From NCBI GenBank assembly GCA_019359215.1, contig JAHHHS010000054.1:1-47664 (forward strand): a stretch of 47,664 bases of DNA, written 5' to 3'. The notes under the pieces are model-generated. The model saw only the letters and a program-made list of their open reading frames with translations, made no database searches and was not told the DNA's origin. Positions 8,627 through 16,712 of this stretch are shown here, piece after piece. The DNA comes from Nostoc indistinguendum CM1-VF10. GTDB lineage: Bacteria > Cyanobacteriota > Cyanobacteriia > Cyanobacteriales > Nostocaceae. Position 1 is the stretch's first letter. Every line of letters starts with the position of its first letter. Position numbers and translations under genes: made by a program.

Positions 8627-9166
8627 ATGCCTGAGCATGTAGTCCAAATTCCACCAAAGCAGGCTGGTGCTAAAACTCAAGTTCAGTTTGGCATTAAGAT
8701 TACTAACAATACAGCAAATCCTCGTAATTTCCTGCTCTTCGCAGCGCGACCAGAATTTTTCCAAGCAAATAAGCAAAAGGTACTACAGTTTGGCCCTAAT
8801 GCTAATACAGCCGCCTCTCCAGAATTATCCGATTTTAAATTACTGATGCCGGGAGAAAGTGTGACTTTCTTAGTGGAAGGATCTTTTGAATGGTTTAAAA
8901 GTGAACTGAAGTTCGCATTTATCAGAAAAGATGCTACCTATTGGTGGTATGGCAATTTTGAATTGGGTACATACTCGATTAATGTCATATATGAAAATCC
9001 TTATCCTGCCTGGGAGCAGGCTAGTTGGGGGGATGGAATTATCTCTTTCATGCCAATGCGAAAGCAGCCAAGAAACAACTACCTAACACCTGAGATTATC
9101 AAAATAGAAGATGTTTGGGTAGGTAATATTTTTACATCCCCCCTTGAGTTTCGCCTTATCCAGTAG
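8627..9166 (+). CDS. Hypothetical protein, possibly 5'-truncated
   Basis: This 179-residue protein is of unknown family. It has no signal peptide or membrane segment. The sequence is rich in beta-prone stretches (VQFGIKITNN, GESVTFLVEGSF, ELKFAFIRK, TYSINVIYE), suggesting a beta-sandwich. The ATG at 8627 lacks a clear Shine-Dalgarno. The same frame stays open upstream for about 34 codons to a TAA near 8531, and that extension (KVEAEKIGYISSF..., NNTVEVDGIQFETV) reads like real protein, so the natural start may have been lost or may be a rare codon. It converges with the minus-strand gene ending at 9173. Confidence 0.55.
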   Translation: MPEHVVQIPPKQAGAKTQVQFGIKITNNTANPRNFLLFAARPEFFQANKQKVLQFGPNANTAASPELSDFKLLMPGESVTFLVEGSFEWFKSELKFAFIRKDATYWWYGNFELGTYSINVIYENPYPAWEQASWGDGIISFMPMRKQPRNNYLTPEIIKIEDVWVGNIFTSPLEFRLIQ

Positions 9167-9172
9167 TGGAGC

Positions 9173-9454
9173 TTAACTGTGCTGCAAAAACTCAACCTTG
9201 GGCAATAACGGGTCAGTCACAATACCCACACCGCTAAAACCCCAACGTTTGAGCAAGTTTCCCAACTGTGTACGCGGAATAGATTCCACAGAAAAGCGAT
9301 TGGCTACTTCTGCTGCGTGGGTGTTGAGATAGCTAAGGGCATCAAAATTTTCCTGAAACAGCAATAAATAACCTGATGTTTCGGTGTTAGGACGAGCTAT
9401 GAGATAATTACCGTCAGTTTTTGAGCGCACCAAGTAATAGACTTCGGACAGCAT
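9173..9454 (-). CDS. Conserved cyanobacterial hypothetical protein, 93 aa
   Basis: This is a small soluble protein beginning MLSEVYYLVRSKTDGNYLIAR with a mixed alpha/beta pattern and no membrane segment. I recognise no catalytic motif. The sequence (YLLLFQENFDALSYLNTHA, QLGNLLKRWGFSGVGIVTDPL) looks like a compact single domain that may bind a partner. The stop lies 7 bp from the convergent gene ending at 9166. It may share a promoter region with the upstream ABC permease on the same strand, from which a repeat array separates it. Confidence 0.6.
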   Translation of the reverse strand: MLSEVYYLVRSKTDGNYLIARPNTETSGYLLLFQENFDALSYLNTHAAEVANRFSVESIPRTQLGNLLKRWGFSGVGIVTDPLLPKVEFLQHS

Positions 9455-9495
9455 GGGGATAGGGATGGAGAGAGCGGGGGAGCAGGGGGAGAAGA

Positions 9496-9535
9496 ACTAA
9501 TAACTAATGACTAATGACCAATGACAAATCACTAA
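9496..9535. repeat. Heptamer repeat array (STRR)
   Basis: Tandem 7-bp words of TAACTAA, TGACTAA and TGACCAA type lie just past the 3' end of the ABC permease gene. Similar arrays recur at 10699-10735, 18355-18400, 33041-33112 and 39326-39365. Confidence 0.7.
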
Positions 9536-10578
9536 TTGAGATTTTCTAGGCGAATGCGTGGATCGGCGGCTTTTAACATTAAATCGGCGATTAAATTACC
9601 AGCAATCAGCAACACTGCGCCCATTACCAAGCTCGCCATTAACAAATATAAATCTTGAGCTTGTAAAGCCTGTAGAGTCAACCTCCCTAAACCAGGCCAG
9701 TTGAAGAAAAATTCGGCAATGAAAGCACCGTTTAATAAACCAGCTAATTCAAAACCCAACAAGGTAATTAAGGGATTTATTGCATTGCGGAGAGCATGAA
9801 CGTAGATGACGCGGTTTTCTGGCAGTCCTTTGGCACGAGCCGTTTGGATATAATCTTGACGCAAAACGTCCAATAATTCGCCACGAGTGATGCGTTGCAA
9901 ACCAGCAAAACTAGTAATTGAGAGGGCGATCGTCGGTAAAATCATGTGCCAGCCGATATCTAAGATTCTGCCAAACCACGACAGTTCCGAGTGATTAATG
10001 CTAGTCATGCTACCCACTGGGAAGAAGGGCGAGGTGATTTGGGCTAAAACCAGCAGCCCTAAGGCAGTGATAAAACTGGGAAAGCCTTGTCCGGCATAGC
10101 TAATTACCTGTAAAACCCGGTCTGATAGCTTATTTTGGTTAACAGCAGCAAAGATTCCCAGAGGGATGGCGATCGCCCATGTGACAATTAAAGATGCGAT
10201 CGCTAATAGTAAAGTCGCTGGCACTCTTTCCCACAACAGCGATGCCACTGAACGTTGATAAATAAAACTCGTGCCAAAATCCCCCTTTGTCAAGATTCGC
10301 CATAACCATAGCCCAAACTGCTCTGGCCATGACTTATCCAGACCAAACTGCCGCTTGACTTCTTCAATCCTTTCTGGAGATATCTTCGGGTTTTGCCGCA
10401 GCGTATCTACATAATCACCGGGAGCGAGTTGAATAATAAAAAACGACAACGCTGATGCCAACAACAAAGTCAGTAGTGCCTGCAATATCCGCTTTACTAC
10501 ATAAACAAAAGTTTCGCTCGTAACTAGTGTTATTAGCCAATCCCGACCTGTCTCCAAGGAAATTTTCGTAGATGTCAT
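9532..10578 (-). CDS. DppB/OppB-type ABC transporter permease
   Basis: This 348-residue inner-membrane permease belongs to the peptide/nickel class. The N-terminal helix YVVKRILQALLTLLLASALSFF is followed by the family hallmark QLAPGDYVD, a periplasmic loop (LRQNPKISPERIEEVKRQFGLDKSW, split by a Trp-rich segment) and five further helices. The cytoplasmic EAA loop is visible as RARAKGLPENRVIYVHALRNA-like sequence (IQTARAKGLP, HALRNAINPL). In this family the protein pairs with a DppC-type permease, two ATPases and a solute-binding protein. None of these lies next to it, so it is a dispersed subunit whose substrate cannot be assigned. Translation starts right after an array of AAGGACA heptamers that can supply the ribosome binding site. 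Confidence 0.9.
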   Translation of the reverse strand: MTSTKISLETGRDWLITLVTSETFVYVVKRILQALLTLLLASALSFFIIQLAPGDYVDTLRQNPKISPERIEEVKRQFGLDKSWPEQFGLWLWRILTKGDFGTSFIYQRSVASLLWERVPATLLLAIASLIVTWAIAIPLGIFAAVNQNKLSDRVLQVISYAGQGFPSFITALGLLVLAQITSPFFPVGSMTSINHSELSWFGRILDIGWHMILPTIALSITSFAGLQRITRGELLDVLRQDYIQTARAKGLPENRVIYVHALRNAINPLITLLGFELAGLLNGAFIAEFFFNWPGLGRLTLQALQAQDLYLLMASLVMGAVLLIAGNLIADLMLKAADPRIRLENLN

Positions 10579-10579
10579 C

Positions 10580-10614
10580 TGTCCTTTGTCCTTTGTCCTT
10601 TGTTATTTGTCCTT
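10580..10614 (+). repeat. Heptamer array overlapping the permease ribosome-binding region
   Basis: Five tandem 7-bp units (TGTCCTT four times, TGTTATT once). On the minus strand they read AAGGACA and sit immediately before the ATG at 10578, with an AAGGA 10 nt from the start. Confidence 0.75.
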
Positions 10615-10721
10615 TGCTAATGACCAATACTTCTTTATGAGAGCCTGCGCCCGAAGTGTAGCTATGTAGCAGGCTTTACGGCTACGCTTAGTACAAGTGA
10701 CTAATGACCAATGACAAATAA

Positions 10722-11240
10722 CTAATATTCAATTAGAGAGATAATCGGCACTTCCGGCAGATATTTACGCCCTTGTAAATCCCGTAGCTCGATAATAAAC
10801 CCAAACCCTACTAGTTCGCAGCCAATCTTCTGCACTAATTTTGCTGTTGCACTCGCAGTTCCGCCCGTGGCAATCAAATCGTCCACAATTAAAACTTGGC
10901 TACCTTGCTGTAAAGCGTCCTGATGCACTTCCAGGCAGTCCATACCATACTCTAGTTGATATTCAATTGAGTGAACTGCTGCTGGTAACTTACCTTTTTT
11001 GCGGACAGGAATAAAACCGGCTCCTAATTTATAAGCCAGAGGTGAGCCAAAAATGAATCCCCTCGACTCCATACCAATAACATAATCCGGCTTTATTCCA
11101 GCTTCACTGCATTTTTGTGTTAAAAAGTCAATAGTGTAGCGCAATCCCTCAGGATCACGCAGTAGGGTAGTAATATCCCGAAATAAAATTCCGGGTTTGG
11201 GGAAATCTGGGATGTCACGAACGAGAGACTTCAAATCCAT
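10722..11240 (-). CDS. apt: Adenine phosphoribosyltransferase
   Basis: APT salvages adenine with PRPP to give AMP. The 172-residue length is typical. Family marks are the N-terminal DIPDFPKPGILFRDITTLL, the flexible-loop region YVIGMESRGFIFGSPLAYKLGAGFIPVRK, and the PRPP-binding motif VLIVDDLIATGGTASA. The ATG at 11240 starts MDLKSLVRDI. The protein is cytosolic. It belongs to the same metabolic theme as purL and purF upstream but is on the opposite strand and separately transcribed. Confidence 0.96.
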   Translation of the reverse strand: MDLKSLVRDIPDFPKPGILFRDITTLLRDPEGLRYTIDFLTQKCSEAGIKPDYVIGMESRGFIFGSPLAYKLGAGFIPVRKKGKLPAAVHSIEYQLEYGMDCLEVHQDALQQGSQVLIVDDLIATGGTASATAKLVQKIGCELVGFGFIIELRDLQGRKYLPEVPIISLIEY

Positions 11241-11645
11241 AAAATGGGGAATAGGGAGTAGGGAAAGTTAGGGGTGAAGAGTGGGGAGTTATTAATTTAA
11301 ATTAAATTTATAGCTATCCCAGTCCCCAATCCCCAATTTTTAGATATGTGAAAAATCGTACACTATAATGTCATACGCTAGGGATCGAGGCTGAAGCTTC
11401 GCGCTTTATTGACGATAATTAGAATTTAAATCAAGCTAGAAGAGGTATTGCACTAATAAATGAGGTGAATTAACTGATGTTTTAAAATTTTGATTTCAAT
11501 ATAGGGAAAACTTTGAGTAGAAAGAGTTAAGTAATGTATATATCAGGTAGTCATGCTACTGCTACAAGTCTAATGCTCAAGTCTTGGCTACCGAGCTTAA
11601 ATTTGTTTTATCTAGTCTGTTGGAACCGCACAAGGTATTTATAGA
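11241..11645. other. Intergenic region between apt and DUF3038 gene
   Basis: Divergent spacer. 11246-11340 holds GGGGAATAGGGAG / CCCCAATCCCCAA-type interspersed repeat words. A TATAAT at 11364-11369 is a possible plus-strand -10 element for the DUF3038-DUF4335 pair, but I see no good -35. Nothing else coding is evident. Confidence 0.4.
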
Positions 11646-12272
11646 ATGAATGTCTCAGCAAGTTTAACGCCGTTCAACAGTCCAACTCAAGACTCACTGC
11701 CGATGGTTCTGGACACTTTACCAGATCCTGCGATCGCTTCCAAAACGTGTCCTCGCAGAACCCGGTTGCAAATTGACCTGATTTTACTGGCAATTGAAGC
11801 TTTAGAACTTGGTGGTTCGGAAGCAATCCTGGCTTTTGCTCAAGAGTTGGATCTAAAAGGAATTGTTAAAGACAGGGTGAATTTATGGCGGATGCGTAGC
11901 TCTAACCCGCTACGGAGAGCGCACATGCGCCGTCCCTTAACTATCATGGAAGCAAAAGCTCTGGTGGTCATTGCTTGCTACATAGCGCGGCGTTTAACTG
12001 TTGTGATTCGCCAGTTATTAATGATCTGTCAACAAATGGAAGAAAAGCAGATTCCATTAGAACAGAATTTGCGCCTATCTAATTACTTAGAGAGGTTTAG
12101 AGCACATTTTAAGAGCCGAATGAATGCTCGACGTTCTGGTGTACTGGCATTAACTTCTGATCAAAAATTAGATGAGCTAGCTATCAATTTGTTAGGACAA
12201 TTACTATTTTGTACTGGTACAGCTGGAATGCAGAGGTTCTGGATTAGTCTTTTTGACGGTGAAGTGGAATGA
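11646..12272 (+). CDS. DUF3038 family protein
   Basis: This 208-residue protein matches my recollection of DUF3038, a family restricted to cyanobacteria and of unknown function. After a disordered 35-residue N-terminus the sequence is helical: QIDLILLAIEALELGGSEAILAFAQELDL, then LWRMRSSNPLRRAHMRRPLT and EAKALVVIACYIARRL. The C-terminal end LLFCTGTAGMQRFWISLFDGEVE is typical. No catalytic motif or membrane helix is clear. Its stop overlaps the next start by 4 bp (ATGA), implying translational coupling and probably a shared function with the DUF4335 protein. Confidence 0.8.
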   Translation: MNVSASLTPFNSPTQDSLPMVLDTLPDPAIASKTCPRRTRLQIDLILLAIEALELGGSEAILAFAQELDLKGIVKDRVNLWRMRSSNPLRRAHMRRPLTIMEAKALVVIACYIARRLTVVIRQLLMICQQMEEKQIPLEQNLRLSNYLERFRAHFKSRMNARRSGVLALTSDQKLDELAINLLGQLLFCTGTAGMQRFWISLFDGEVE

Positions 12273-13699
12273 ATATTCAACGTAAGTACAGTTTGCCTAA
12301 TTGTACACTGCTTTTAGAAGGCTTAAGTGATGTTACTAGGGCTGCACAGTTCCAGGAAATGCGCCCGGAATTATCAATATTGGTAAATGCAGAATGCTAT
12401 TTATCTGGTTACAACCAACCCATAACGGGAGGGCGGGAATTTTTTGAAAGTTTGGTAAGGGCTGTTAGTGGCTATGCCCAAGAATTTTTAAGTAGTGTAC
12501 CCAATCCGCAAGCACACAACCAACAATCGGAGCTAGTAGAATTTCAGAAAGTTGATAGCAACCGACACAGGTTAATTATACATTCAGAAAGCACTCCAGA
12601 GGGGTTCGATCACTCTAACAATTCCAAACGTCCGCCTATTGAAATAGATTTGAATACGGTGCAGTTGTTTGATTTAGTGGAAGCAGTGGATCAGTTTTTT
12701 GCTGATACCCAAACTTTACCTGAACTTTCTCTAGAACTACAACCAGTTACCAGACGCTATGGCGGTGCTAGCCAAGCTTTAATCAGGCAGGCTGTACCTG
12801 CTGCTGTGGGTGTGTCAAGTTTAGCAGTAGCAGCGATCGCTTTTAACTTGATTCCACCTCCCCAAATGCGTCCACCGCAGCCTACGCCAGATGAGCAAAC
12901 TAGCTCTAAAATAAACAATATCACTCCTCCAGCATCAGCTACTACAACTCCCATCGCGGCTGCAACGCCCACAGCAACGCCGACAGCTAATGCAAAGCCA
13001 GTAGTTAAAGATTTAGAAGCACTTTTAAATACAGTTCCAGAAATTACTGATCCATCCCAGTTACGTGCATTGAATCGTCAAGTCTACAACCAAGTTCATC
13101 CAGCTTGGACTAATCGCTCTGGATTGCAACAAGATTTGATTTATCGTTTAGGTGTAGCTGCGGATGGAGCGATCGTTGGTTATAAAGCAGTGAATAAAGA
13201 GGCGAATTTAGGAGTCGGTCAAACTCCTCTGCCTAACGTACTTTACAATCCAGCTAGCCGCCCTCCCATTTCCAATGAACCGATCGCTCAATTTCGAGTA
13301 GTATTTACTACACAAGGTGTGCTGCAAGTTAGCCCTTGGCGGGGATATGCTAGAACGCCAGAGGTAGTGGGTGCAAGAATTGCTGACTCTAATATAGTCA
13401 AAAATTTAAACCAAAAGCTTTATAGTACAGTTCGCCAAACTTGGAGTGGTACTCCAAGCTTTACGCGAGATTTGAAATATCGGGTAGCAGTCAACAAAGA
13501 TGGTGTAATTGCTGACTATGAACCACTGAACCAAGTCGCCTTTGATTATTTCCGGGAAACACCGCTTCCCACTATGTTTAACGCCATCTACGGATCAAAT
13601 GTAGCAGCCCCCAATGATAAAGAACCTCTCGCCCACTTCCAAGTGATATTTAAGCCTAGTGGTACGCTGGAAGTTATTCCTTGGCGGGGATATCAATAA
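12269..13699 (+). CDS. DUF4335 family membrane-anchored protein with duplicated C-terminal domain
   Basis: This 476-residue protein starts NIQRKYSLPNCTLLLEGLSD, as in cyanobacterial DUF4335. Residues 1 to about 165 form the conserved N-domain. A single hydrophobic segment (about 175-195, AVGVSSLAVAAIAFNL) follows, then a Pro/Thr-rich linker. The C-terminus carries two copies of a domain of about 100 residues (about 267-366 and 379-476), each ending in F(R/Q)V(V/I)F...G.L.V.PWRGY. Similar beta-rich repeats probably face the other side of the membrane. The 4-bp overlap with DUF3038 argues for a complex. The function is unknown. Confidence 0.8.
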   Translation: MNIQRKYSLPNCTLLLEGLSDVTRAAQFQEMRPELSILVNAECYLSGYNQPITGGREFFESLVRAVSGYAQEFLSSVPNPQAHNQQSELVEFQKVDSNRHRLIIHSESTPEGFDHSNNSKRPPIEIDLNTVQLFDLVEAVDQFFADTQTLPELSLELQPVTRRYGGASQALIRQAVPAAVGVSSLAVAAIAFNLIPPPQMRPPQPTPDEQTSSKINNITPPASATTTPIAAATPTATPTANAKPVVKDLEALLNTVPEITDPSQLRALNRQVYNQVHPAWTNRSGLQQDLIYRLGVAADGAIVGYKAVNKEANLGVGQTPLPNVLYNPASRPPISNEPIAQFRVVFTTQGVLQVSPWRGYARTPEVVGARIADSNIVKNLNQKLYSTVRQTWSGTPSFTRDLKYRVAVNKDGVIADYEPLNQVAFDYFRETPLPTMFNAIYGSNVAAPNDKEPLAHFQVIFKPSGTLEVIPWRGYQ

Positions 13700-13724
13700 T
13701 AATTGAGGATTGGGAACTAGGGTA

Positions 13725-13898
13725 GGACTTACGCACTGTACAAAGGAATCATCTTGTGTATCAACGTAAAGACGTTGTTTCAGGCTTTTATAAACCCCTT
13801 TTGTTGGTTGCGATCGCTTGGTGAATAATAGAAAAATCAAGTTAGAAGCCCTGAAAATCATACCTCTTATTTTGATTTTTATGTCAATGCGTAAGTCC
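13725..13898. mobile_element. MITE with GGACTTACGCA terminal inverted repeats
   Basis: A 174-bp segment is bounded by perfect 11-bp inverted repeats GGACTTACGCA / TGCGTAAGTCC and flanked on both sides by TA. Counting the TA dinucleotides the symmetry is 13 bp. A TA target duplication is the habit of IS630/Tc1-mariner elements, so this is probably a non-autonomous relative. It contains no transposase frame. It sits between the convergent DUF4335 and PBP genes. Confidence 0.75.
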
Positions 13899-14009
13899 TA
13901 TAAAGATTGGGGATTGGTGGAAATTGGGAAGCGATAAGGTAGCAAACGTGAATTCTGCCCACCCTCTAACCTTTTGCCTTTTCCTAGTCCCCAGTCCCCA
14001 GTCCCCAAT

Positions 14010-16280
14010 TTACCTTGTAATTCTTCGCATATAATTTCCCCATAACTGAGCTGCTTGAGCGCTGCTACCAGATGTAGGGGAATTATTGTCGTTTCCTAGC
14101 CAAACACCAGTTACAAGCCGCCGACTGGGGATAAAACCTATGAACCATAAGTCAACGTTTTTATCAGTCGTGCCTGTTTTCCCAGCTTCCCCCAGGCCAA
14201 TTGCTGCACCACGACCAGTACCCCTTGTGACTACGCCACGCATCAAACTAGTCATCTCATCGGCTACACCATTTGGCAGGACTCGTTTATTGGCATCTGG
14301 ATCTTGGTCGAAAGAGTAGATTACACGGCAGGTTTTGATATCATTGCGATCGCGACAATCACCACTGTCTAAAATTCGGTTAATCGCATGGGGAGGATTT
14401 CCTACACCACCATTACCAATAACGCCGAAAGCACCAGTCATTTCCAAAACATTGACCACACTTTGACCTAGTACCAAGCCAGGAACTGCATCAAGTGTTG
14501 ACTTTACCCCTAAACGCTGCGCCATTGACACGACTTTATCCAGCCCGACTTCTCTGGCAACTCGCAGGGCGATGGGATTTTCTGAAAGCGCCAGCCCGGT
14601 AGCAATATCTAGACTAGCACCAGCACCAGCACGACAGGGTTTATAAGTAAAGCCTTGCCAAGTTAAAGGGGCACAAGAATAACTTTTTGATTCTGAAATT
14701 CCCTGTTGAATAGCAGCCGTGTAAGCAAAAATTTTGAAGGTTGAACCTGGTTGTCTTTTGGCTTGAACAGCACGATTGAACTGACTTTTTCTGTAATCAG
14801 TCCCACCCACCATTGCAAGGATACTGCCTGTACTAGAGTCAAGAGTGACCAACGCCCCTTGAGAAAAATTAAAGTTTCTACCAGCGTTGTTCACTGAATT
14901 ATTCAACGCTGCTTCTGCTTGCCTCTGTATGACTGGATCAAGCCTCGTTTCAATGATATAGTTTCCTTCTCTTGCAGCTCCTTCCCCCAAAATCGATTCA
15001 AGTTCAGAGAAGACGTAACTGTAAAAATAAGGAGCGATCGTCTTAGCCTGCTGCTCACAAACTTTAGGACTAACTTGCACAGTGGAGCGTCTAGCTCGGT
15101 TCGCATCTTCAGGTTTAATTTTGCCCATCTCCAGCAATCGCTTAATCACGCGATTCCGGTATTCGGCTGCTTCTAGCTTATTTGGCCCATCCCCACAGAA
15201 ATCGAAAGCGTTGGGAGCAGGTAAAATTCCTACCAACGTTGCTGCTTCTGCCAAAGTTAATTCTTTAGCCGACTTCTCAAAGTAATACCGGGCTGCATCC
15301 TCAAAGCCAGAAGTATCTCCCCCCAAAAAAACCCGATTTAAGTACATCAGCAAAATTTCATCTTTGCTGTAAAAGGTTTCGAGCTTCAAGGCGACAACTG
15401 CTTCCCGCAATTTGCGTCCAAGGGTATCTTGTCTGCCTACATAATCACGGAACAAACTGCGGGCAACTTGCTGGGTTACAGTGCTGGCTCCTTGCTGCAC
15501 ATCTCCGCTACGGCTATTGATCAAGATGGCTCGTAAAATTCCCAGAGGGTCAACACCAAAGTGCCAGTAATAACGACTATCCTCTGAAGCCACTACCGCA
15601 GCAGGTAAATAAGAGCCAAATTCCTCTAATCGCTTCATGTCTACATGAGAGGTAGTCCGAGGTTCTCTCAGGGGAGTGGCTCCATCCCGGGCGTAAACAA
15701 CTACTGGGGCGCGTGTAGCTGTCGGTAGGGGTTTAACTTGAAATTTCAGCCATTCGACGCCAATTACTAACGCTAACAGGGCACTAGCACCACCAACACC
15801 ACAAGCTGTCCAACTTGCAGCTTTAACATACCAGGCTGGTGGATCGACGTATTGCAACCGTACAGAAGCGGCGAGTTCTGGGGGACCCAAAGTGAGAATA
15901 TCACCGTGACGCAGTTCCAGGGAACTAACACGACGCTTGCCACGATAAATGCCATTAGTGGAGTTTTCGTCTTTGATGACGAAAACTGGTGTGCGCTGAG
16001 TAGAATTCCGCGATAGCGACAGGTGAATTTGGCTGACAACAGGGTTACGGATGACGATATCGCTCGATTTGGAGCTACGACCTAGAATATAGCGATCGCC
16101 TAATAGTGGATATACCTCTGCCTTATCCGCCCCCGCATCCTGCACCCAGAGTTCCGGTACTTTGGCATTAGGCTTGAGCGCCAATTTAGAAAAATCGACC
16201 CTAGCTTGGATAGTATGGACTGCTTGAGTCAGTTGACCAAGTAACGTTTGTGGCTTTTGAGGGGGTTGGGGAAAACTCAT
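14010..16280 (-). CDS. Class A penicillin-binding protein (PBP1A-type) with N-terminal FHA domain
   Basis: This is a bifunctional peptidoglycan synthase of 756 residues. The cytoplasmic N-terminus carries an FHA domain (about 58-140) with the phosphothreonine-binding pattern GR(S)S..SDI, S..H, N(S)TNG. One membrane helix lies at about 157-177. The GT51 glycosyltransferase has catalytic Glu233 in VASEDSRYYWHFGVD, then QGASTVTQQVAR and the KLREAVVALKLE motif. The transpeptidase has Ser513 of STFK, the SEN motif in LALSENPIALR, and the KTGTT box near the C-terminus. FHA domains bind phosphothreonine, so a Ser/Thr kinase probably tunes cell-wall synthesis here; that link is inference. The fusion is known in cyanobacteria. 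Confidence 0.95.
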   Translation of the reverse strand: MSFPQPPQKPQTLLGQLTQAVHTIQARVDFSKLALKPNAKVPELWVQDAGADKAEVYPLLGDRYILGRSSKSSDIVIRNPVVSQIHLSLSRNSTQRTPVFVIKDENSTNGIYRGKRRVSSLELRHGDILTLGPPELAASVRLQYVDPPAWYVKAASWTACGVGGASALLALVIGVEWLKFQVKPLPTATRAPVVVYARDGATPLREPRTTSHVDMKRLEEFGSYLPAAVVASEDSRYYWHFGVDPLGILRAILINSRSGDVQQGASTVTQQVARSLFRDYVGRQDTLGRKLREAVVALKLETFYSKDEILLMYLNRVFLGGDTSGFEDAARYYFEKSAKELTLAEAATLVGILPAPNAFDFCGDGPNKLEAAEYRNRVIKRLLEMGKIKPEDANRARRSTVQVSPKVCEQQAKTIAPYFYSYVFSELESILGEGAAREGNYIIETRLDPVIQRQAEAALNNSVNNAGRNFNFSQGALVTLDSSTGSILAMVGGTDYRKSQFNRAVQAKRQPGSTFKIFAYTAAIQQGISESKSYSCAPLTWQGFTYKPCRAGAGASLDIATGLALSENPIALRVAREVGLDKVVSMAQRLGVKSTLDAVPGLVLGQSVVNVLEMTGAFGVIGNGGVGNPPHAINRILDSGDCRDRNDIKTCRVIYSFDQDPDANKRVLPNGVADEMTSLMRGVVTRGTGRGAAIGLGEAGKTGTTDKNVDLWFIGFIPSRRLVTGVWLGNDNNSPTSGSSAQAAQLWGNYMRRITR

Positions 16281-16712
16281 CGGCTATTCACATCACACTT
16301 TTTATTGAAGAATCGGGCAAATTACAATTTAGATGTTAGTCTTTCATCATTTTACTCATAAGCCAAAGCATAAATTAGTTATACGGAAGTTTTTGATCTC
16401 TTTTATACTAAAACTTATCTTAAAATTATAATTAATTTGTTATTTTTGTCACTTCTTTATAAATAAAGACACGAATTTTAGCTCCATTCTCAAAGGGTTA
16501 CACTATCTACGATTAACAGTTTAATAGCTACAATCATGATTTTTATCTTGTATTATTAAACACTAGCTTTCAATGAACAACAGATTTAATTTTTACCAAT
16601 TTACATATCCACATATTCTGAAACAAACCTAAATATATTCATTTAGGAAGATTTTCTAAATTCTATTGTCTGTTTTAATGGGCCGAGTGTTCCGTTGAGG
16701 ATTAATTTCAGA
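16281..16712. other. Divergent intergenic region upstream of PBP and secreted repeat protein
   Basis: AT-rich, with no coding frame or strong repeat. It must hold both divergent promoters. No element could be placed with confidence. Confidence 0.4.

Noticed and set aside
9532..10578. A complete peptide or nickel uptake operon
   Set aside because: Only one permease is present; no ATPase, second permease or binding protein is adjacent.
13595..13861. 88-codon minus-strand frame across the DUF4335 end and the MITE
   Set aside because: It spans a gene end and a mobile element boundary, so it cannot be an ancestral gene.
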